A DNA stretch of 64,000 nucleotides from Singulisphaera sp. GP187 (GCA_945905925.1 CAMDQN010000012.1:1-64000); one strand, 5' to 3'; counted from the first letter of the stretch, positions 23,628 through 32,799 are shown. Made by a program: numbers and translations. Notes: generated by a model from the letters alone, not told the origin.

Positions 23628-25766
23628 TCACTTCCCCGTCAGTTCTTTGACGAGCGGCGCGGCCGGATACAACTTGCGAAGCGCCTCCAACACCGATTTC
23701 GAGTGGACCGCGATGTGTCTGGCCTGCACATCGGTGTAGACGAAGTTCCGCACCAGCCCGTGCCGATTGCGGTCGAAGTTGATCCCGACTAACTCGCCCG
23801 TACGGTTCAGCACCGGGCTGCCGCTGTTCCCGCCGATTGTGTCCGCGGTACTCACGAAGTTGAACGGCGTTTTCAGGTCGAGCTTCTCCTTGCTGTCGAG
23901 CCACCGTTTCGGCAGGTCGAACGGCTCCTTGCCGTCGAGCTTCGCGGACTTCTCGAACGCCTCGCCAAACGTCGTGTGGAAGTTCAACTTCTCGCCGCTG
24001 ACCTCGTAACCCTGCGCGGTGCCGAACGCGAGTCTGAGCGTGAACGTCGCATCAGGGGCAACCGTGTTGCCGAACGTGAGGAATCGCACGCCGGACAGTG
24101 CCGCGTAACCCTGGCGCTCCGGCTCTTCGACTTCGTTCTCGTATCGCGTGCGCAGCTTGCGCGATTCCGCGTCGACCGCTTTCGCGAGCAGAATCATGGG
24201 GTCTTTGCTCAGGTCGATCGGTCGTTCTCCGGTCGCTGACGCTCCCGGCTCGCCAATTAACTTCTTGCGCTCGGCTGGGTCGAAGAGCTTTGTCCCCGCG
24301 ATCAGTTCCTCGGCGCGCGCCGCTGGGTTCTTCCCCGCGAGCACGATCTTCACGAGCGGGTGTTCGCCACCGAGGTTCTCCGCCATGAACGTGAGCGAGG
24401 TGGCGAGCTTTGCGCGCTCCAACTCCGGGTACATCGGGGCCGGGCTGAAGAGTTGATACTTGAGTGATTCGAGGTTGGAGTCGCGGTACTCGCGTAAGCG
24501 GTCGGCGGACTTTTTCGGCAACTCGTCGTTCATGCGGACACAGTGCCTGGCGATGCCGAACAGCGGCGTGAAGAACGCATGGCCCGTTTCGAGCAGCCCG
24601 TATTCCTTCTCGAACCCGCGGAGTCTGTGTTGCACGGCTTCGATCTTCGCGATGGCGTCGAGCGCGTCGTCGAACGCGGAGAGCCACTTCGGATCGACCG
24701 GACCGGGGATCATCATTGCCCGGTGCTTGTACGCCGCGGCGCTCTCGACGAGTCCGCGCTCGGCTTTCTGCTTCTGTTCCATGATTTTCGGATCGAGCAA
24801 CCCTTGAAGTTGCCCGCTGAACGCTTTGCGGGCGTTCGCGACGCTGTGCAGGTCGGTCGCGGCCTGCCGCGCGTTCTCACCGCTCTGCTCGCTGTACTGC
24901 TTCAGGGCCGCTTCGAGCGTGCGCAAGCGGTACAGCGTGTACGGCAGTGTGTAATCGCGGCGGTGCTTCAGGCGCGCGAGGGTTTCGAGGCGCTGCGTCG
25001 TGCCCGGGTGCCCCGTCACGAAAACAAGATCGCCAGCCGCCGGACCGGTCTCGCTCCACTTGAAGAAGTTAGGCGTCTTGGCTGGCACGCCACTCTCGTA
25101 GGCGCGGAAGAACGCCACGTCGAGGTTCATTCGCGGGTACTCGAAGTTATCGACATCGCCGCCGAAGCTCGCGATCTGCCGTTCGGGCGCGAACACGAGC
25201 CGCACGTCGGTGTACTTCTTGTACTTGTAGAGGTGATACAGCCCGCCGTTGTAGAGCGTGACGACATCCGACCGCAGCCCGGTCTTTGTGAGCGACTCCT
25301 GTTCGATCTTGCCCATCACAGCGCGACGCGCGGCGAACGCTTCGGCCGCGCTCATCTCTGGCTTCACGGCTGCGTTCACGTCCTTCGTCACGTCGGTGAT
25401 TTCCTGAAGCACGTTGATCTCTTGATCCGGGCACTTCAGCTCCTTGTCGCGTGTCTCCGCGTAGAACCCGTCGCGGATGTAGTCCTTGCCCGGCGTGCTG
25501 AGCTTCTGGAGCGAATCGGCGGCGACGTGGTGGTTGGTCACGAATAGCCCGTCGGCGGACACGAACCCGCCGGACCCGCCGCTGTTGAGCCGCACCGAGC
25601 CGAGCATCGCGTTCTTCACCCACGCGTCGGTGAGTTCAAACTTGTGCTTGTCTTTGAGTTGCTGCCGGGGGAGGTCGTTGAGCAGCCACATGCCTTCGTC
25701 CGAAACTGCGGTCATAGCCCAGACTCCGACGAACACGAGGGCCACAGCAGAGTGTTGGTATCGCAT
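23628..25766 (-). CDS. Peptidase S46 family (DPP7/DPP11-like)
   Basis: A secreted dipeptidyl peptidase of 712 aa, normal family length, with a signal peptide. The trypsin-like triad is visible as TNHHVAAD (His, about 79-80), GGDVDNFEYPR (Asp) and TIGGNSGSPVLN (Ser). The residue after the Ser region reads NFDRNRHG. In DPP11 an Arg near this point sets preference for Asp/Glu at P1, so acidic specificity is possible, but I infer this by rough alignment only. The family removes dipeptides from peptides in the periplasm. The RBS before the ATG at 25766 is weak. Confidence 0.93.
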   Translation of the reverse strand: MRYQHSAVALVFVGVWAMTAVSDEGMWLLNDLPRQQLKDKHKFELTDAWVKNAMLGSVRLNSGGSGGFVSADGLFVTNHHVAADSLQKLSTPGKDYIRDGFYAETRDKELKCPDQEINVLQEITDVTKDVNAAVKPEMSAAEAFAARRAVMGKIEQESLTKTGLRSDVVTLYNGGLYHLYKYKKYTDVRLVFAPERQIASFGGDVDNFEYPRMNLDVAFFRAYESGVPAKTPNFFKWSETGPAAGDLVFVTGHPGTTQRLETLARLKHRRDYTLPYTLYRLRTLEAALKQYSEQSGENARQAATDLHSVANARKAFSGQLQGLLDPKIMEQKQKAERGLVESAAAYKHRAMMIPGPVDPKWLSAFDDALDAIAKIEAVQHRLRGFEKEYGLLETGHAFFTPLFGIARHCVRMNDELPKKSADRLREYRDSNLESLKYQLFSPAPMYPELERAKLATSLTFMAENLGGEHPLVKIVLAGKNPAARAEELIAGTKLFDPAERKKLIGEPGASATGERPIDLSKDPMILLAKAVDAESRKLRTRYENEVEEPERQGYAALSGVRFLTFGNTVAPDATFTLRLAFGTAQGYEVSGEKLNFHTTFGEAFEKSAKLDGKEPFDLPKRWLDSKEKLDLKTPFNFVSTADTIGGNSGSPVLNRTGELVGINFDRNRHGLVRNFVYTDVQARHIAVHSKSVLEALRKLYPAAPLVKELTGK

Positions 25767-25797
25767 GGAGGGAACCCGCTAATTGGGAACGTAAGAA

Positions 25798-25838
25798 GAA
25801 CCTCTCCCCCAACCCCGCCCCTAAAAGGGGGAGATAAG
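25798..25838. repeat. Half copy of the CCCCTAAGAAGGG palindrome class
   Basis: GAACCTCTCCCCCAACCCCGCCCCTAAAAGGGGGAGATAAG matches one arm of the class seen at 9415 and 50707. No second arm is present. Confidence 0.75.
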
Positions 25839-26219
25839 CGCGGATAACACGTCGGTCTCGCCACCCCGGGCAACCAACAGATTCCAAACGTTGCCTGTTG
25901 ATTTGCTGGAAGGCATTGGGGTGAAAGGAGTGCGCGTCCCGTGATACCTTGCGGGTGGCACCCCGATTGCGAGGTACGCCAGGGAACGCGAACTCTGGAC
26001 GATAGTTTACACCGCACGGAAGAAGGTGGCGCGTTGGTTCGAGCAGAAGTATGTCCAACTCCGGCCCCGGCGCATCGCCGCCGTGCTGTTGTGGTCCACT
26101 CTGGGAGAGTGGACCCCTCTCAAAACCAAGCATGCTAACTGTTTCCACCGGCGCCAACTCGCGAGTACAATTCCCCACGTGTTCGCCCGCGAATCGCCCG
26201 GACCGTCGGAGACGACTTC
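25839..26219. other. Intergenic region with small hairpin
   Basis: About 380 bp between divergent genes with no supported ORF. A perfect hairpin GTCCACTC-TGG-GAGAGTGGAC-like element stands at 26094-26114 (GTCCACTCTGGGAGAGTGGAC). Promoters for both neighbours should lie here, but I cannot name boxes. Confidence 0.45.
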
Positions 26220-27146
26220 ATGCCACGAAAGGTTATCCTCGTCGCCGATCCGGGCATCGATACGGCTTTTGCCGTCGCGCTTGCCCTCAACGACCCGAAC
26301 CTCGAAGTGGTTGGACTGCTGCCCACCGCCGGGAACGTGTCCGCGGAACAGGCAACCGCCAATGTCCACACGCTTGTCGATGTCATCGATCCACCCAAGT
26401 GGCCCAAACTCGGGGCCGCGCTCCCGACACGCTACGACGCCGACGGCACCTCGCTTCACGGCCCCGGCGGACTGGGTGGCGTGATCTTTCCTTCGGCGAC
26501 GCGGCACACGCTTCACCTTGCCGACAAGATGCTCTGCGAACTCGCGCACGAGTACCCGCGACAAGTTACCGTGATCAACCTCGGGCCGCTCACGACGCTC
26601 GCCGCGGCGCTCGACCGCGACCCGGTTCTGCCTGCGCTGCTCGATCAGACGGTTATCATCGGCGGGTGCTGGCGCGAACCCGGCAACGCCGGGCCGGTCG
26701 CCGAGTTCCATATGCACCTCGACCCGGACGCGGCCAAACGCGTCTTCGCGGCGGAGCTGAACCCGCTGCTCATCACGCTCGATTCCACGCGCAAGTTGAT
26801 CTTCTCCCCGCGTGATCTCCTCGACCTGCCGAACCCGGACTCGCGGACGTGTCAGTTCCTGCGCAAGATCGTGCCGTTCGGCATCCGCGCGAGTTCCAAC
26901 CTGTACGGCATCGAAGGCTTCCACCTGAAGGACGTGTTGGGTACAGTGGCAGTCGCGGTGGCTGGGTGCGTGAGCAGCGAACCGCATTACGTGGACGTGG
27001 AAACCCACGGCGACCTGACCCGCGGCATGACCGTGATCGACACGCGCCCCGGTCGCACCGCCCCGGCGAACGCTCGCGTCGCGACCGGTGTTGCCGTGGA
27101 CGAAGTTCGCGCGTACATCGAACGCACCTTGAAGGCCGCGACCTGA
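26220..27146 (+). CDS. Nucleoside hydrolase-like protein, altered metal site
   Basis: A 308-aa protein with the fold signature of inosine-uridine preferring nucleoside hydrolases. It starts KVILVADPGIDTAFAVALAL, then has GNVS.EQATANV, VTVINLGPLTTLAAAL, and EFHMHLDPDAAK in place of the EFN.. DP.A region. In the usual DxDPGxDD calcium motif the last Asp is Thr (DPGIDT), and the usual first Asp is Val. Near the C-terminus the expected HD is KD (HLKDVLGT). Loss of Ca2+ ligands suggests low or changed activity. The next gene starts 2 bp after its stop, so the two are co-transcribed. Confidence 0.85.
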   Translation: MPRKVILVADPGIDTAFAVALALNDPNLEVVGLLPTAGNVSAEQATANVHTLVDVIDPPKWPKLGAALPTRYDADGTSLHGPGGLGGVIFPSATRHTLHLADKMLCELAHEYPRQVTVINLGPLTTLAAALDRDPVLPALLDQTVIIGGCWREPGNAGPVAEFHMHLDPDAAKRVFAAELNPLLITLDSTRKLIFSPRDLLDLPNPDSRTCQFLRKIVPFGIRASSNLYGIEGFHLKDVLGTVAVAVAGCVSSEPHYVDVETHGDLTRGMTVIDTRPGRTAPANARVATGVAVDEVRAYIERTLKAAT

Positions 27147-27147
27147 C

Positions 27148-28041
27148 ATGAGGTCTTTCATGATTCAGTGTACCCTGACTGCGGTTCTCGCCGCGTTGCT
27201 CGTCGCGGGGGCGTCCGCACAGCCGGACCCGGTTCCATTGCCGCTTCCGCTTCCCGCACCGAAGGCGGTACTGGCACCAGCGGTTCAGACGCCCGTGCCG
27301 CTCCCGCTGAAGGCGCCGAAAGGCGTTGAACAACCAACCGACGCGGAAGCCGCGTCGTTCGCCAAGGTGCTTCGCGGGCTGATGCTCACGAACCTCCCCG
27401 ACCCGCTCGTGAAAGCCAACGACGGTTGGGGCAATCAAAAGGAGTTTGTGCAAGGCGCGATCCTGCTGCGCAACCCCAAGAAATTCGGGCCGGAATCGCC
27501 GCGGCAGATGGTCAACGACGGGCTGTGGCGCCGCGTCACCGTCACGGCGCGGAAGCCGGCCGACACACTGAACGTCAGCATTCCCGAACTCATCAAGCCG
27601 ACTGCGGACACCGCGAACCTCGCGATTCACGCGGAGATGGAAATCGACTTCCGCGTGGAACACCAGTTTTGGAAGCGCGGCCACCAACTTTACACCGGCG
27701 AGACCCGCGGGCACTGCAAAGCCGGTTTGAAGATGAAGGTGGAAGTCGTGACCAAAACCGAGAAGGTGCCGGGTTCGTTCTTCCCGAACGTCACGCTCTT
27801 CATCAAGGTGACGGACGCGAAGTTGTTCCACGACAAGATCACGATCGACCACACTGCGGGTCTGGACGGCGAGGACGCCAAGGATACCGGCAACTTCGTT
27901 ATGGATCTGGTGAAGGTCATCAAGCCGGACCTGGAGAAGCAACTTCTGGACAAGGCGAACGCCGCGATCATGAAGTCGGTCGGGGCGAAAGAGATCAAGG
28001 TGGAGTTGGACAAGATTCTGGGCGCCGCTGGGAAGAAGTAA
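27148..28041 (+). CDS. Secreted protein of unknown function
   Basis: I do not recognise the family. It has 297 aa: a signal peptide (LTAVLAALLVAGASAQ), a Pro/Leu/Val linker with repeated PLPLP units, then a beta-rich domain of about 220 aa (LNVSIPELIKPTADTANLAIHAEMEIDFRVEHQFWKRG). The C-terminal helix has VIKPDLEKQLLDKANAAIMKSVG. It follows the nucleoside-hydrolase-like gene without a gap and probably uses the same promoter. The TAA stop begins a palindrome. Confidence 0.8.
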   Translation: MRSFMIQCTLTAVLAALLVAGASAQPDPVPLPLPLPAPKAVLAPAVQTPVPLPLKAPKGVEQPTDAEAASFAKVLRGLMLTNLPDPLVKANDGWGNQKEFVQGAILLRNPKKFGPESPRQMVNDGLWRRVTVTARKPADTLNVSIPELIKPTADTANLAIHAEMEIDFRVEHQFWKRGHQLYTGETRGHCKAGLKMKVEVVTKTEKVPGSFFPNVTLFIKVTDAKLFHDKITIDHTAGLDGEDAKDTGNFVMDLVKVIKPDLEKQLLDKANAAIMKSVGAKEIKVELDKILGAAGKK

Positions 28042-28120
28042 GAGAAGGGGTGAAAGGGAGAAGGGGAGAGAAGACAAAGCCACCGTGCTCTTGTCTTCTC
28101 TCCCCTTCTCCCCTTCTCTT
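28041..28120. repeat. Long intergenic palindrome, AGAAGGGG word class
   Basis: AGAGAAGGGGTGAAAGGGAGAAGGGGAGAGAAGACAA mirrors TTGTCTTCTCTCCCCTTCTCCCCTTCTCT. It is the second copy of the class at 6882 and starts at the last base of the TAA stop. Confidence 0.9.
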
Positions 28121-28221
28121 TATCGGGCTTGTCCCGTTTCGCGCGTTTGCTTATAGAGTGCCGTTCCCGCGGCGGGCGTGAACTACCCCGTTCGCCGCTT
28201 CACGGCAAGGATGCCGCCAAG

Positions 28222-29670
28222 ATGCTTCGCTTGTTGCTTGCTCTCGCCTTCACGGGCGTTCTCCTCGTTGTCCCCCTTGCGCCCGCTGCCGACCCCACAC
28301 CGGTTGAAAAGCAACTCGCGGTGCAGTCCGCGATGGAGACCGCTCGCAAATACCTCGACGCGCAGATGCCGTCGGAAGCGGTCGCAGCGCTGGAAAAGGA
28401 AGTCTCGAACGCGGACGGCAGCAAGACGTACCTCACGCTGCTCCGCGAAGCATTCCTCGCCGAACTCTACCGGCTCGAAAAGGTCACGCCGCCCGATACC
28501 GAACGGCTCGCGCAGACGCGGCGCAAACTCTCGCTGCTCGGCGGCGAACCGCGGCCAATCGTGGTGCCGGCAACAGGGAGTTTACCTCCACCGCTCGCCA
28601 GTACAGAAATGCCAACAGGGGCTTTACAGCCCCCGCTCGCCAAGACAGAAAACGACTTCGCGGCAGATGCCGTGACTGCGTTCAAGAAGGGGAACTACGC
28701 GGAAGCCAACCACTTGTTCGCTTCCACGGGCGCGGCCAAACTCACCGCGGAGCAGAAGACCGCGTGGGCGTACTGCCGCATCAAACTCGCTGCGGATCGC
28801 GTAAACTCGCCGGCCTGCGACGCTTCAACCGCCGCGACCGCGGTTCAGGACGTGACCGAATCGCTGCAACTCGTTCCGCGGAACGCAGAGCTTCAGAAGG
28901 TCGGGCAGCAGTTGTTGAAAGCGGCTCAGGCGAAGGCCGGCACCGCGAAGGCGGTCGCGGCGAATGGCGATGTGATCGAAACCGCGAGCTTCCGTGTTTA
29001 CCACGCGGGGAATCGCGAACTCGGTGATGCGGTCGGAAAAGCGGCCGAGGCGGGCCGCAAGCAAATCTTCGAGCGCTGGAGCGGGCCGGCTGGCGGCGCG
29101 TGGCAGGCGAAATGCGACATCGTGATTCACCCGACTGCCGACGCCTACGCGAAAGCCACCGGCAAGCCCGCCGGGTTCACCGGGCACGCGAGCGTGCAAC
29201 TCACCAACGGCCGCGCGACGGAACGCCGCATCGACCTGCGCGCCGACGACACCGCGATGGTGTCGAACGTGTTGCCACGCGAACTCACGCATGTCGTTCT
29301 CGCGGACCTGTTCGCGGACAAACCGCCGCCGAAGTGGGCGCTGGAAGGAATGGCGATTCTGGCGGGTTCGTCGGAAGAGATCAGCCGCTACACGCGAACG
29401 CTCACGCGATGCGCCCGCGACGGCGAACTACGGAACCTGGCAACGCTCTTCGACCTGAAGGACTTCCCCGCGGACAAGATCACCGGTTTCTATTGTCAGA
29501 GCGCGAGCGTGACCGAGTACCTGATCAAACTGAACGGTGAGCGGAACTTCAAAATCTTCCTGAGCGACGCGCAGCGATACGGCACCGCGCAGGCGCTGAA
29601 GCGGCAGTACGGCATCGAGAGCGTGCAGGCGCTCGAAGCGGCCTGGAATCGCGCGAGTCTGACGCCGTGA
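28222..29670 (+). CDS. Secreted peptidase_MA-like protein, likely inactive
   Basis: A 482-aa protein from ATG 28222 with a signal peptide (LLLALAFTGVLLVVPLAPAA). The middle has one TPR-like unit (AVTAFKKGNYAEANHLFAS). The C-terminal half resembles gluzincin 'peptidase MA' domains: VLPRELTHVVLADLF then PPPKWALEGMA. The zinc motif HExxH reads RELTH, so the first His ligand is Arg and catalysis is unlikely. Two short GC-rich repeat copies (28572-28599 and 28614-28641) are translated in frame as a Pro-rich linker. The track's start at 28129 lies outside the signal peptide. Confidence 0.8.
   Translation: MLRLLLALAFTGVLLVVPLAPAADPTPVEKQLAVQSAMETARKYLDAQMPSEAVAALEKEVSNADGSKTYLTLLREAFLAELYRLEKVTPPDTERLAQTRRKLSLLGGEPRPIVVPATGSLPPPLASTEMPTGALQPPLAKTENDFAADAVTAFKKGNYAEANHLFASTGAAKLTAEQKTAWAYCRIKLAADRVNSPACDASTAATAVQDVTESLQLVPRNAELQKVGQQLLKAAQAKAGTAKAVAANGDVIETASFRVYHAGNRELGDAVGKAAEAGRKQIFERWSGPAGGAWQAKCDIVIHPTADAYAKATGKPAGFTGHASVQLTNGRATERRIDLRADDTAMVSNVLPRELTHVVLADLFADKPPPKWALEGMAILAGSSEEISRYTRTLTRCARDGELRNLATLFDLKDFPADKITGFYCQSASVTEYLIKLNGERNFKIFLSDAQRYGTAQALKRQYGIESVQALEAAWNRASLTP
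28572..28599. repeat. In-frame copy of the AACAGGGG..CCCCGCTCGCC element (diverged)
   Basis: AACAGGGAGTTTACCTCCACCGCTCGCC is an imperfect copy of the element at 28614 and of the priA copy at 38435. Confidence 0.7.
28614..28641. repeat. In-frame copy of the AACAGGGG..CCCCGCTCGCC element
   Basis: AACAGGGGCTTTACAGCCCCCGCTCGCC has a GGGGCT/AGCCCC hairpin. A near-identical copy in reverse orientation lies within priA. Confidence 0.8.
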
Positions 29671-29801
29671 GCGCGTAAAATGGCAGGAGAGGATTGGCCA
29701 CAAAAAGCACGAAGGGCACGACAGGAATCCAGTGTTCATTCTGCCTTCTGACATTGTGTACATACGTTCCAAGTGGAACATTGTGCAGAAGGAGGTGCGA
29801 C

Positions 29802-30053
29802 ATGACTCTAACCAACGAAGAGATCGCCCGGCGGTTGCGCGAACACGCGAACGAACTCGCGCGCACGGGAAACAACCTGTACCGCGTGCGTGCGTTCCGC
29901 TCTGCGGCGATGGCCATTCTTGGCTTACCATCTGACGTGACCGAACTGCTCGCGAGCGGCGGCACACGCGAACTCGAACGCGTGCCAGGCATCGGCAAGA
30001 GTCTCGCGACCACCATCGCGGGCTACGCAACCGAGAGCAGCATCGCGGCGTGA
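29802..30053 (+). CDS. Helix-hairpin-helix protein, PolX N-terminal domain only
   Basis: An 83-aa protein equal to the N-terminal 8-kDa-type domain of Pol X: NEEIARRLREHANELARTGNNLYRVRAFRSAA, then an HhH RVPGIGKSLATTIAGY that would bind DNA backbone. The polymerase and PHP domains of full PolX are missing. The gene is complete, with GGAGG 7 nt before the ATG; the track start at 29694 is upstream leader. A role as a small DNA-binding accessory is inferred. It converges on the zinc-ribbon gene, with a terminator between. Confidence 0.85.
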   Translation: MTLTNEEIARRLREHANELARTGNNLYRVRAFRSAAMAILGLPSDVTELLASGGTRELERVPGIGKSLATTIAGYATESSIAA

Positions 30054-30073
30054 GAGTCTCGGCTGTTTCTTGC

Positions 30074-30103
30074 AGTGGGACGGACCTCCTGGTCCGTCCC
30101 ACT
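30074..30103. terminator. Bidirectional hairpin, GTGGGACGGACC class
   Basis: AGTGGGACGGACC and GGTCCGTCCCACT form a perfect 13-bp stem with a TCCT loop, between convergent genes. Its right end contains the minus-strand TAG of the zinc-ribbon gene. Confidence 0.8.
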
Positions 30104-31283
30104 ACAACTTCGGAATCAGCGACTGGAACGGCTCCTCGCACGCATCGGTGACCGCGCGTGCGGCCATGAGGCACGGGAAGATGACGCCACTCAAGATGGA
30201 GTACACCCCCATATTCACGGTCACGAACAGGATCAGGGTGAACAAGTTCAGGCCGGCGCTCGTCTCGACCACCGCCACGACGAAAAAGAACATGAGCAGC
30301 GCAACGAGACCCGGGCCGAACGACGCGATCCCGGCCGCGCGCGTACACGTGTGTGCAAGCTCCTCATCGAGTGCCGCTCGCGCCATGCACGACAGCAGCA
30401 TCATAATGCACACTGTGCGAACCATCTCGACCACGCCCGTGATCATGGAAAGCACCATGCGCCCCTTTGGGGTAAACCCTTCCTGTTGGTGGTAAACGAG
30501 AACCGTGAGGTAGTACATGGTGGTATCGAGCCGGGTTGGGATCATCCCCCACCGCTCGGCGCTGGACTCCGCGTCGGTGCCCCGACCGATAGCGACGTCC
30601 GTATTCTGGCCCACCACAACCAGGAGCAGAATCAGGTGCAGGCCGGTTGCGATCGCGGCCGAGATGCCGTACCGCCAGTGGCCCGGCGACTGCGGACCGG
30701 ACAGGCACAGACCGACCCCGACCGCCGCTAGGGTCCAGTTGAGCACACCCAGGACGCCCGCGATGGTGAGGTAGACCAGACTTGGCGTCATCATCTTGGC
30801 GAACGCGAACTGGAAGAAAAAGACGATGATCAGCGCCATCGACAGCATGAACAGCGCGAACGAGATCCAGATCAGTTTGCAGCCCCACGCAGCCCGCTCG
30901 AACGCGGCCCGCCGCTTGGCCTTCTCTTCCGGGCTGAGCGAGTCGTCGTCCGACTTTTTCCGCTTCTTCTTCCGCTTCTTTTCCTCTTCTTCGGTTTCCG
31001 GGTCGAAGTCGCGGTTCTCGCTCTTTGGCTCTTTCTCCTTCGCGTCGTTTCCTTTCGCCCGCGTCGGTTTCTTTCGCGGCGAGTCATCCTCGTCGTCATC
31101 GGCTTTTTGCGCTGGTTTGCGCTTCTTCGCCTTCGGCTGTTCTGGTTCGTCTTCTTCGTCCTCGTCGGGCGCGGCACTCTCGACCGGGGAGAAGACGGTC
31201 TTGCACGCGGGACAGCGCACCAGAGCGGTGGTGCCGTCGGGCACCTGAAGTCCGCTCTGGCATTTGGGGCAGGTCAACAGCAC
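30102..31283 (-). CDS. Zinc-ribbon, acidic linker, multi-TM protein (copy A)
   Basis: A 393-aa protein. Residues 1-30 are a zinc ribbon (CPKC..CPAC, MJ0042 type). Residues about 35-130 are a Lys/Glu/Asp low-complexity stretch, and residues about 135-390 hold six to seven membrane helices, including AGVLGVLNWTLAAVGVGLCLSGP. The same order and the same core motif occur in the next gene, so the two are tandem paralogues 18 bp apart and probably co-transcribed. Function unknown. Proteins of this design are common in Gemmata-like genomes. Confidence 0.85.
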   Translation of the reverse strand: MLLTCPKCQSGLQVPDGTTALVRCPACKTVFSPVESAAPDEDEEDEPEQPKAKKRKPAQKADDDEDDSPRKKPTRAKGNDAKEKEPKSENRDFDPETEEEEKKRKKKRKKSDDDSLSPEEKAKRRAAFERAAWGCKLIWISFALFMLSMALIIVFFFQFAFAKMMTPSLVYLTIAGVLGVLNWTLAAVGVGLCLSGPQSPGHWRYGISAAIATGLHLILLLVVVGQNTDVAIGRGTDAESSAERWGMIPTRLDTTMYYLTVLVYHQQEGFTPKGRMVLSMITGVVEMVRTVCIMMLLSCMARAALDEELAHTCTRAAGIASFGPGLVALLMFFFVVAVVETSAGLNLFTLILFVTVNMGVYSILSGVIFPCLMAARAVTDACEEPFQSLIPKL

Positions 31284-31301
31284 GGAAAACCTCGTGAAGC
31301 G

Positions 31302-32639
31302 TCAGGCTCTCCGAGCGGCGGCGTCCTTCGCCCCGACCGCCACGATCGCGGCCAGAACCAACCCGCCGGCGTGGAGAAGGTAGACCAGCATCTCGCCCCC
31401 CGCGAACCAACTCAGCTTTTTCTTGGCCGCGGACTCCAAGTCCGCTGCGGTGGTTGGCGTACCGGCCTGAGCCGCACTCTTGGAGTCGTCCAGAACGATG
31501 GCCACGATCAGCATCACGATCATGCTTGCGAGCGTGGCCCCGAGGACGAGAAGGATGCTCGTCAGTGAACTCTTCGCGGTGCCGCTGTCGCGCGCCGCGT
31601 TCGCGATGACGCCGAGCAGTGCGATCAGGAGAACGACCCGCAGCAGTTCCAACAGTCCGGACACCAGCGGGAGCATGTAGCGACTGAAGCTCTTTGAATT
31701 GTAGAACAGGTTGCCGAAGAGCTGGTCAGCACTCGGGTTCTGGGTCGCGATCTGGTGCCAGAACGGGTCGACCGAGATCGCGCCGCGCCCGGGCCGCTCG
31801 TCGTCGAATCCGCCGCCGAGCGAGTTCAGCTCTTTTTCGATTTCCTTGCGCTTGGCCGGGTCGGTTTCTTTCGAGAGCTTCTCGAGAAGTTTCTTCGCGT
31901 CTTCGGCCCGGGCCAGCGAACTGAACAACGGAATAGCAGAGTGGGGTTGCGTGCCGCGGGTACCGGCCGAGAAGCTCAAGAGGAGGTGGACGATCGCGAG
32001 TGTCAGGACCGTGGCGGCGGGGCCACGGACCCGCGACGGGCCGGCCAGACAGTGCGCGCAACCCATCAGCCCGAGGGTCCAGTTCCCCAGCCCGAGCAGC
32101 CCTGCGACGGCCAGGAGTACGTTCGGGATCGCGACGCCGCCCCAGGCGAGCGCAAGCAGGAGCGCGAGATAGACGAACGTGCCCACGTAGAGCCACAGAG
32201 AGATGCCAATGAGCTTCGCGCCGGTCGCGGCGAAACCGAACCCGCTCCCACCCCCCGACGGCCTCTCATCGAAAGCGTCGTCCTCGTCCCGCTTCTTCTT
32301 TTTCTTCTTGGCCTTGGCTTTCGCCTCCTCGTCGTCGTCCTCGTCTTTCTTCTTTTTCTTCTTGGGTTCGTCGTCGTCGTCCTCGTCGATCACCTCGAAG
32401 TCGTCGTCCGCGACCTCGGCCTTCGCGGGCGATTTGGGCGCCGCCGCGGCTGGCTTTGATGCGGGTGCCGCCGGTGCGGCGGGCTTCGGGGGCGCTTCGT
32501 CCACCACCTCGAACGCGGGCGCGGCCGCGCCCGCCGTTGCGGGGAAGGACGTGCCGCACTTGGGGCACTTGACGTTGCCTTTGGCCCCGTCGGGGACTTT
32601 CAGTTTGGTGGGGCACTTCGGACAGGTGACGACCGGCAC
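31302..32639 (-). CDS. Zinc-ribbon, acidic linker, multi-TM protein (copy B)
   Basis: A 445-aa paralogue of the downstream gene. The N-terminal CPKC...CPKC ribbon is followed by an Ala/Pro linker, then Asp/Lys runs (DEDDDDEPKKKKKKDEDDD) and five to six membrane helices with AGLLGLGNWTLGLMGCAHCLAGP. A soluble charged loop (DAKKLLEKLSKETDPAKRKEIEKELNSLGGG) is present only in this copy. It is the first gene of the pair. The Lys runs could bind nucleic acid or lipid, which is inference. Confidence 0.85.
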   Translation of the reverse strand: MPVVTCPKCPTKLKVPDGAKGNVKCPKCGTSFPATAGAAAPAFEVVDEAPPKPAAPAAPASKPAAAAPKSPAKAEVADDDFEVIDEDDDDEPKKKKKKDEDDDEEAKAKAKKKKKKRDEDDAFDERPSGGGSGFGFAATGAKLIGISLWLYVGTFVYLALLLALAWGGVAIPNVLLAVAGLLGLGNWTLGLMGCAHCLAGPSRVRGPAATVLTLAIVHLLLSFSAGTRGTQPHSAIPLFSSLARAEDAKKLLEKLSKETDPAKRKEIEKELNSLGGGFDDERPGRGAISVDPFWHQIATQNPSADQLFGNLFYNSKSFSRYMLPLVSGLLELLRVVLLIALLGVIANAARDSGTAKSSLTSILLVLGATLASMIVMLIVAIVLDDSKSAAQAGTPTTAADLESAAKKKLSWFAGGEMLVYLLHAGGLVLAAIVAVGAKDAAARRA

Positions 32640-32719
32640 GGGGGGGCCTCGTTGGGGAAGAGCGGCAGGGAAGTGAGGATTGTTCTACCGCTTCCCCCGT
32701 GGGATCAGCAATGCTGGAA

Positions 32720-32799
32720 TTGGTCATTGGTCATTGGTCATTACCCTTCCCTCATCGCTCAATCCAGAGCGAATGACGAATGACCAATGACCAATGACC
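32720..32799. repeat. Long intergenic palindrome built of GGTCATT 7-mers
   Basis: Three tandem GGTCATT words at left; AATGACG and three AATGACC at right. The central 30 nt are single-copy. It lies between two co-directional minus-strand genes. Confidence 0.92.
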
